A stretch of 21,444 bases of DNA, from positions 1 through 21,444 of the forward strand of contig NZ_CAMLGT010000033.1 in NCBI RefSeq assembly GCF_946479605.1, read 5' to 3'. Origin of the DNA: an uncultured Lacibacter sp. (lineage in GTDB: Bacteria > Bacteroidota > Bacteroidia > Chitinophagales > Chitinophagaceae). Shown here piece after piece: positions 16,072 through 21,444 of this stretch. The notes below the pieces were generated by a model. The model made no database searches. It was given only the letters and a program-made list of their open reading frames with translations, and was not told the DNA's origin. The first letter of the stretch is position 1. Every line of letters starts with the position of its first letter. The translations under genes were made by a program, and so were the position numbers.

Positions 16072-18426
16072 ATGATCAGCAATTATTTCAAAATAGCCTG
16101 GCGGAATTTGTGGAAGCATAAATTGTTTTCCTTTATTAATATACTTGGTTTAGGGCTTGCTATTCCTTTTGCTTTATTAAGTTTAATACAGGTGCAAAGT
16201 GCTTTTGAGTTTGATAATTTCCATCCATATCCGGAACGCACATTCAGGGTTATTACAGATGTTACGGATAACATTGGTACAAAAACAAAGTATGCATTGT
16301 CGCCCATTTCGTTATCCGATCAGTTGCAACAAGGGTATCCATCTGTTGATAAAGCAACATTTGTTGTGCGTGATTTTGACTGGGAAATGAATAGCCGTAT
16401 TAAAACTATTCAGCTGAACAGTATTTATGTGGAGCCTTCTTTTTTCGACATGTTTGGTTTTCCATTACTTAAGGGTACAAGACCTGTTGAACCAAATACG
16501 CTGGTCATTACACAGGAAAAGGCAGAGGTGTTTTTTGGAGACGGCGATCCTGTTGGTAAAATATTAACCCATCCTGATTATGGCGATTTTACCATAACAG
16601 GTGTGTTGAAACCATTTAAACGTAATACACATTTCCGTAGCGATGTGATGCTGTCAATGGCAACGTACAAACGGCTGAAAAAAGACACGCTTCCTAATTC
16701 CTTGTCGGCATTTACCTATGTATTATTAAAGCAAGGTGCAAATAAAAAAAATCTTGATGCTGCACTTACTGCTGTTGCTGGAAAAATGAACCGGCAACCT
16801 GCTTTTATTTCGGCAAAGGAATCATTCAGTTTCCGCAAGCAAAACATTAATAAACTGGCGCCTGATTTTGAAGACCTGCGTGGTAACTCTTATGTCGAAT
16901 CGTTGCTTGATCTTTCTGTCAACTTCGGTTTTGCATTGGGACTGCTGTTGCTTGCCGGATTTAACTATGTCAATCTTACACTTGCCCGTTCTGTGAGCCG
17001 TTCAAAAGAAGTGGGTGTGCGTAAAGTAGCGGGTGCACTACGTTACCAGTTGGTGGCACAGTTTATTTGTGAAGCTGTGCTCGTTGCTTTTCTTTCACTT
17101 GTTGTAGGCTTTGTTGTGCTGAAGTTGATGGAGCAATTCAGTTATGTTAACTGGTTTGTTTGGGATGTTGATAATAAAGCTGCCTTGTGGCTGCTGTTTA
17201 TTTTGTTCAGCATTTTTATTGGTGTGTTGGCTGGTGCAATTCCGGCACGGATACTTTCACGGTTAAAACCAGCGACAGTGTTAAAAGGAACAAATACACC
17301 TTCAACATTTGGAAAGCTTGGGTTACGAAACAGTCTTGTGGTTATACAGTTTGTGGCATCCGCCTGTTTTATTTTTATTATGGCAACCTTTTACAGCCAG
17401 TTCAAATACATGGCTACAGATAACGAAAACTTTAACAGACGCAATATTTACAACGTATCTGTAAGTGGAAATTACCGTTTGTTACAGCAGGATATTGCAG
17501 CAAATAAAAATGTAGAACGGATCGGGCTTGTATCAACTCCATTCGGTGGAGTGTCGGCGCAGGCTGCTGTTAAAAAGAATAAACAGGAACAAAATGTGGA
17601 AGCCAGTTACTATGCAGCAGATGCGGGTTTTATTGAGAATATGAACCTGAAATTTGTAGCAGGATCAAATTTACTTCCGTCAACAAGCGATTCTGTTTCT
17701 GATTTTGTAGTGGTGAATGAGCAATTACTTACCACACTTGGATTAGGAAATGCAAAAGAAGCAGTTGGCAAAACATTCTTTGTAAACAATGAGCGTGAAG
17801 TGACGATACACGGTGTGTTAACAAATTTCTGTTACTACCATTACCAGTTTACAGCTAAGCCATTGGTATTACAATACAATCCTTCGCAGTTTCATGTGCT
17901 GAGTATTAAAACAAAAGCAGATGTTGATCATGCAGCATTTAAAGCAGAAGTGGATGACGTATGGAAAAAGTATTATCCGCATGAAGAACTGGCTTTTTCC
18001 AATTATCAAAAGGATCTGTACGACCGTTATTTCCCCGGCAGAGATATGAAGTTCATGGGTATGTTTTGTGTGGTGATATTGGTAATTGCTGTAATGGGGT
18101 TGCTGGGCATTGTTACTTATCATACAGAAAAACGTGTGAAGGAAATTGGTATCCGCAAAGTAATGGGTGCATCAGTATCAGTAATTGTAAAGGAGTTGTC
18201 AGGCAGTTTTGTAAAACTGATCATCATTGCTGCATGTATTGCTATTCCTGCAGGCTATTTGTTATGTTATATGTTCATCAGCCTCATGGCATATAACAAT
18301 GGTATTGATCTGCTGATGCTGTTTGTGCTTTTTGGTTGCATATTTTCACTGGCGCTTGTTACAATTGTGTATAAGTCGGCTTATGCAGCATTAGCCAATC
18401 CCGTAAAAAGTTTAAGAACTGAATAA
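16072..18426 (+). CDS. FtsX/MacB-type ABC permease 4 (double unit, most divergent)
   Basis: A 784-aa paralogue beginning MISNYFKIAWRNLWKHKLFS. TM1 ~18-41, first periplasmic domain to ~275, TM2 from ~278, KEVGVRKVAGAL at ~313, LAGAIPARILSRLKP in place of GxYPA, TM5 ~422-441, second FtsX unit from ~664 with KEIGIRKVMGAS, tail NPVKSLRTE. It differs most from the others. After TM7 it lacks the W-x-N/H-x-WLQNxxYR stretch shared by permeases 1-3, having GYLLCYMFISLMAYNNGID instead. Its second periplasmic domain is also shorter. It is placed directly before ATPase 2, which suggests, without proving, that the two form a dedicated pair. Confidence 0.91.
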   Translation: MISNYFKIAWRNLWKHKLFSFINILGLGLAIPFALLSLIQVQSAFEFDNFHPYPERTFRVITDVTDNIGTKTKYALSPISLSDQLQQGYPSVDKATFVVRDFDWEMNSRIKTIQLNSIYVEPSFFDMFGFPLLKGTRPVEPNTLVITQEKAEVFFGDGDPVGKILTHPDYGDFTITGVLKPFKRNTHFRSDVMLSMATYKRLKKDTLPNSLSAFTYVLLKQGANKKNLDAALTAVAGKMNRQPAFISAKESFSFRKQNINKLAPDFEDLRGNSYVESLLDLSVNFGFALGLLLLAGFNYVNLTLARSVSRSKEVGVRKVAGALRYQLVAQFICEAVLVAFLSLVVGFVVLKLMEQFSYVNWFVWDVDNKAALWLLFILFSIFIGVLAGAIPARILSRLKPATVLKGTNTPSTFGKLGLRNSLVVIQFVASACFIFIMATFYSQFKYMATDNENFNRRNIYNVSVSGNYRLLQQDIAANKNVERIGLVSTPFGGVSAQAAVKKNKQEQNVEASYYAADAGFIENMNLKFVAGSNLLPSTSDSVSDFVVVNEQLLTTLGLGNAKEAVGKTFFVNNEREVTIHGVLTNFCYYHYQFTAKPLVLQYNPSQFHVLSIKTKADVDHAAFKAEVDDVWKKYYPHEELAFSNYQKDLYDRYFPGRDMKFMGMFCVVILVIAVMGLLGIVTYHTEKRVKEIGIRKVMGASVSVIVKELSGSFVKLIIIAACIAIPAGYLLCYMFISLMAYNNGIDLLMLFVLFGCIFSLALVTIVYKSAYAALANPVKSLRTE

Positions 18427-18437
18427 ACAATAGAATA

Positions 18438-19112
18438 ATGATACAACTGAAGAATATTTTTAAGTGGGTAAATACCGGTGGCAACAGAACATTTCTTTTG
18501 AAAGATGTGAACCTCGATATAGCAGAAGGGGAATTTGTTTCGATCATGGGTCCATCAGGTTCAGGCAAATCCACCTTGTTGAATGTAATTGGTATGCTTG
18601 ATGGTTTTGATGAAGGAGAGTATCATTTTTTACACGAAGAAGTACATAGGATCAAAGAAAAACAACGCAGCCAGTTATACAAACAATATATCGGGTTTGT
18701 TTTTCAGCAATATCATTTGATCGATGAACTGACTGTTTACGAAAACATAGAAACACCCTTGCTGTACCAGGATGTAAAAAGCAGTGAGCGGAAAGCATTA
18801 GTTGCTGATATGCTCGACAGGTTTAATATTGTTGGTAAGAAAGATCTTTTTCCTTCACAACTAAGTGGCGGGCAACAACAATTGGTGGGCATTGCACGTG
18901 CACTCATTTCCAAACCAAAACTCATTCTTGCCGATGAGCCAACGGGTAACCTCAACTCCAAACAGGGCGAAGAGATCATGGACTTATTTAAGCAATTGAA
19001 TAAAGAAGGTGTCACCATCATACAGGTAACACATAGCGAAAAAAATGCTGCGTATGCATCACGCATTATTCATTTGCTGGATGGAAGAGTTGAACAACAG
19101 GTAAATCTTTAA
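18438..19112 (+). CDS. ABC transporter ATP-binding protein 2 (MacB/LolD type, altered motifs)
   Basis: A 224-aa nucleotide-binding subunit, 11 bp after permease 4. Walker A GPSGSGKST (38-46), Q90, signature LSGGQQQL (142-149), Walker B LILADEP with E167, D-loop GNLNS, and H199. It aligns without gaps to ATPase 1 through the core, including the shared stretch YHLIDELTVYEN / FNLIDELTVYEN. Two differences stand out: L149 replaces the Arg after the signature, and N173 replaces the D-loop Asp. Catalytic Glu and switch His are present, so it is probably still an ATPase, perhaps with altered coupling. It could partner with permease 4 alone or with any of the four, and could form a heterodimer with ATPase 1; these are inferences. 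Confidence 0.92.
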   Translation: MIQLKNIFKWVNTGGNRTFLLKDVNLDIAEGEFVSIMGPSGSGKSTLLNVIGMLDGFDEGEYHFLHEEVHRIKEKQRSQLYKQYIGFVFQQYHLIDELTVYENIETPLLYQDVKSSERKALVADMLDRFNIVGKKDLFPSQLSGGQQQLVGIARALISKPKLILADEPTGNLNSKQGEEIMDLFKQLNKEGVTIIQVTHSEKNAAYASRIIHLLDGRVEQQVNL

Positions 19113-19122
19113 TAGAACAGTT

Positions 19123-20523
19123 ATGCGGACAGTCAGTTTAGTTGTGTGTTTTTTAATGAGTGGATTTATTGCAGCAGCGCAGCATTATAGTTTGAAGCAA
19201 TGTATCGACACAGCCTTGAACAGGAATATCCTGGTACAACAAACGGGGTTGCAAATGCAATCGGCCGAAGTGGATAAAAACCAGGCGAAAATGAATTTGT
19301 TGCCGAGTGTAAACAGTCGTTGGAATTATGGCAACAACTTTGGCCGAAACGTTGATCCGATTACGAACACTTATACCAATAATCAACTTTCATCATCCAA
19401 TGCAGGGTTAGATGCAGGTGTGATCTTATTCAATGGTATGCGTTTGCAGAATTTAATTCAGCAGACAAATTTTTCGCACAAAGCCGCAGAGCTTGATTAT
19501 AAACAGGCGAAGGATAATCTTGTATTGAATGTGATACTTGCCTATATGCAGGTGCTGGTAGGTGAAGATGTATTAAGTATTTCCCGTGCGCAACTGCTGG
19601 TAACAAAAAAACAGATTGAACGGATGGAAATCATGGTGAAGGAAGGATCAGCAGGAAATTTTCAGCTGACAGATATGAAGGGACAGATGGCAAATGAGCG
19701 GATCAATATTGTAAACCTGGAGAACAGTTTACAACAGGCAAAGCTAACACTGTGCCAGCTTATGAATATTCCTTATGCACCTGCAATGACCTTAGAAAGA
19801 GATGTGCAGCTAAATGAATCCTTTTATGCACAAACATCGCCTGAAGTAATTGCCGCTGCAATGGAATACATGTCGCTGGTAAAAGCAAATGAATACCGTG
19901 TAAAGAGTGCTGAGAAAAATATACAGGTGGCAAAGAGTGGTTATTATCCAACCATCAGTTTAGGTGCAAGTGCAGGAAGCAGTTATTCAAGTTTGTTTAC
20001 ACGGTTAATACCTACCACTATTTCAGAAGTGGAAACAGGTACTTATACCAAAAGTGGAAGTATACGTACACCTGTATACAGGGAGATGCAGAATTTTTCC
20101 ACTTCTTCTGTTGGCTATTTTAAACAGATGGAAAACAACCTTGGCTTTTTTGCAGGTGTAAATATGCAGATACCCATTTTCAATAACCTGCAAACAAAGA
20201 ATCGTGTGCGGCAGGCAAAGCTGCAGTTAAAGAATACGCAGTTGAATGCCGAAAGCACCAATTACCAGTTGAAGCAGAATATTGAGCAGGCGTGGTTGAA
20301 CATGCAGGCGTCGTATAACCGTTATGCGATGCTGAAAGAACAGTTATCAAATTTTGAAGAATCGTTCCGTGCTGCTGAGGTGCGTTTTGAAAGTGGTGTG
20401 ATCAATGCAGCAGAATTTCTCATTGCAAAAAATAATCTTGACCGGACAAAGATCAATCTTGTGCAAACCCAATACGAGTATAGCTTCCGTACAAGAGTGC
20501 TTGATTTTTATCAAGGAAAGTAG
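19123..20523 (+). CDS. TolC-family outer membrane efflux channel
   Basis: A 466-aa protein with a signal peptide (MRTVSLVVCFLMSGFIAAA, likely cut before Q20) and the TolC/OEP two-repeat pattern. The first repeat begins YSLKQCIDTALNRN (~22-36) and the second follows at mid-length (YYPTISLGASAGSS, ~274-287). Long amphipathic, Gln-rich helices of the channel barrel lie at ~110-220 and ~360-440; RLQNLIQQTNF and VRQAKLQLKN are typical. The length fits the family. As last gene of the operon, 10 bp after ATPase 2, it supplies the outer-membrane exit duct for the adaptor and permeases. No lipobox is seen. An inverted repeat follows the stop codon within 15 bp. Confidence 0.93.
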   Translation: MRTVSLVVCFLMSGFIAAAQHYSLKQCIDTALNRNILVQQTGLQMQSAEVDKNQAKMNLLPSVNSRWNYGNNFGRNVDPITNTYTNNQLSSSNAGLDAGVILFNGMRLQNLIQQTNFSHKAAELDYKQAKDNLVLNVILAYMQVLVGEDVLSISRAQLLVTKKQIERMEIMVKEGSAGNFQLTDMKGQMANERINIVNLENSLQQAKLTLCQLMNIPYAPAMTLERDVQLNESFYAQTSPEVIAAAMEYMSLVKANEYRVKSAEKNIQVAKSGYYPTISLGASAGSSYSSLFTRLIPTTISEVETGTYTKSGSIRTPVYREMQNFSTSSVGYFKQMENNLGFFAGVNMQIPIFNNLQTKNRVRQAKLQLKNTQLNAESTNYQLKQNIEQAWLNMQASYNRYAMLKEQLSNFEESFRAAEVRFESGVINAAEFLIAKNNLDRTKINLVQTQYEYSFRTRVLDFYQGK

Positions 20524-20533
20524 AAGAAGATAA

Positions 20534-20593
20534 ACCACAGCGACACGAGGGCTCAGCGCTATTGTTTTCTCTGTGTCTCTGCACCTCTGTGGT
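20534..20593. repeat. Imperfect inverted repeat between convergent genes
   Basis: ACCACAG (20534-20540) pairs with CTGTGGT (20587-20593); further inside, ACAC-G-AG on the left matches CTCTGTGT on the right with a bulge of about eight bases. CCACAG-GACAC / CTGTGTCTCTG elements of this type recur in many bacterial genomes as dispersed intergenic repeats. Here it fills the gap between two convergent genes and may act as a weak terminator for both. There is no long T-run. Confidence 0.6.
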
Positions 20594-20599
20594 AAAATA

Positions 20600-21444
20600 T
20601 TATTTCAACGCTTCCCACAATACTTCCACCGGATGCAATGCTTTCTTGCCTGTACCATCTTTCACCTGGTGGCGGCAACTTGTGCCAGGTGCTGCAATAA
20701 TTGTATCATCGCCTGCATTGCGCACAGCAGGGAACAATACCATTTCACCGATCTTCATCGAGAGATCATAATGTTCTTCTTCATAGCCAAATGAACCGGC
20801 CATACCGCAACAACCGGAAGGAATGGTTTCCACTTTATAATTTTCGGGGAACGATAATACTTTCACTGTGGCTGCAGTACCCACCAATGCTTTCTGCTGA
20901 CAATGACCATGCAGTTTGATCTTCTTATCAGCAGATGTAAATTGTTCTTTGCTGATATTGCCTTTATCAATTTCTCTTGCAATAAATTCATCGATCATGA
21001 ATGTATTGGCTGCAAGTTGTTTGGCTTTCTCAAAATTTTCATCGGTTGCCAGGTCAACATATTCATCACGGAAGGTGAGAATAGCTGAAGGCTCAATACC
21101 GATCAGCGGTGTATCGGCAGTAACAACAGGATGCAGCAATTCAATATTCTTATTCGCAATTTCTTTTCCTTTCCGTATCAAACCTTTCGATAGCCAGGAA
21201 CGACCACTTTCAATATGTTCGGGAATGATGACTTCGTAACCAAGCTTGTTGAGTAACTCAACAGCTTTGATACCGATCTGTGTATCGTTGTAATTGGTGA
21301 ACTCATCGCAGAAAAGGTATACGGTAGAGGGTTTAGGGTGTAAGGAAGAAGCTGCCGTATCGGAACGCCTTTCTTCCTTCAACCTTTTGCCTTCAACCTT
21401 AAACCATTTACTCAGCGTAGTACTGTACATCGTCGGCATTGAAC
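20600..21444 (-). CDS. FAD/Fe-S oxidoreductase (D-lactate/glycolate dehydrogenase type), C-terminal part
   Basis: Partial gene: the frame stays open to the right edge of the window, so the true start lies outside; about 281 residues are visible. It carries cysteine-rich CCG-type regions as in GlpC/GlcF/LldE. The first repeat is VYLFCDEFTNYND followed by GIEPSAILTFRDEY, where the usual CCG is replaced. The second is LHGHCQQKALVG, then IPSGCCGMAGSFGYEEEHYDLS, then APGTSCRHQV. The protein ends HPVEVLWEALK. This layout fits the C-terminus of ~1000-aa fused FAD-linked oxidase plus Fe-S proteins, which oxidise 2-hydroxy acids such as D-lactate and pass electrons to the respiratory chain. The FAD domain is not visible, so a stand-alone Fe-S subunit is an alternative. 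It converges on the TolC gene. Confidence 0.85.
   Translation of the reverse strand, partial: SMPTMYSTTLSKWFKVEGKRLKEERRSDTAASSLHPKPSTVYLFCDEFTNYNDTQIGIKAVELLNKLGYEVIIPEHIESGRSWLSKGLIRKGKEIANKNIELLHPVVTADTPLIGIEPSAILTFRDEYVDLATDENFEKAKQLAANTFMIDEFIAREIDKGNISKEQFTSADKKIKLHGHCQQKALVGTAATVKVLSFPENYKVETIPSGCCGMAGSFGYEEEHYDLSMKIGEMVLFPAVRNAGDDTIIAAPGTSCRHQVKDGTGKKALHPVEVLWEALK

Noticed and set aside
20562..21239. Plus-strand open frames opposite the Fe-S oxidoreductase
   Set aside because: The minus strand carries HGHC, GCCG and SCRH motifs in one continuous frame; the plus-strand frames overlap one another and match nothing.

Overview
This window looks like chromosomal DNA of a Bacteroidota bacterium, most likely in or near Chitinophagaceae. 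The evidence is AT-rich coding sequence with weak or absent Shine-Dalgarno sites, a TAnnTTTG-type promoter element, PF16355-type GH2 and GH53 carbohydrate enzymes, and long double-unit FtsX/MacB-type permeases with conserved NPVKSLR-type tails. The genus is an inference. I see no tRNA, rRNA, CRISPR array or transposase.

Region 1 (1-3003) is carbohydrate metabolism. The 3' part of a large fused enzyme on the plus strand has the C-terminal domains of a GH2 beta-galactosidase joined to a GH53 endo-beta-1,4-galactanase. It converges, across a shared hairpin terminator, on a minus-strand GH1 beta-glucosidase. The GH2-GH53 fusion suggests use of pectic (type I) galactan.

Region 2 (3061-6272, minus strand) holds a small secreted YHS-domain protein and a two-component system. 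The latter is an NtrC-type sigma-54 activator followed, with an 11-bp overlap, by its membrane-bound PAS/HisKA/HATPase kinase.

Region 3 (6273-6618) is the 346-bp divergent intergenic region. It carries two near-identical 21-bp direct repeats, 22 bp apart, each containing a TGTA-N9-TACA dyad as expected of an NtrC-family enhancer site. Weak candidate sigma-54 elements lie on either side. A perfect 12-bp hairpin sits just before the plus-strand operon.

Region 4 (6619-20523, plus strand) is a nine-gene, tightly packed operon for a MacAB-TolC-like tripartite exporter. The order is HlyD-type adaptor, a 55-aa secreted or membrane peptide, ATPase 1, four different ~800-aa permeases in tandem, ATPase 2, and a TolC-type outer-membrane channel. 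The likely logic is that the divergent kinase/activator pair senses envelope stress or a compound and turns on the pump, which moves substrates from the periplasm or inner membrane through the channel. The multiplicity of permeases, the second ATPase with altered key residues, and the small in-operon peptide are the most unusual points.

Region 5 (20524-21444): a short imperfect CCACAG/CTGTGG inverted repeat separates the operon from a convergent, truncated minus-strand gene. That gene encodes the cysteine-rich C-terminus of a FAD/Fe-S oxidoreductase of the D-lactate/glycolate dehydrogenase type.
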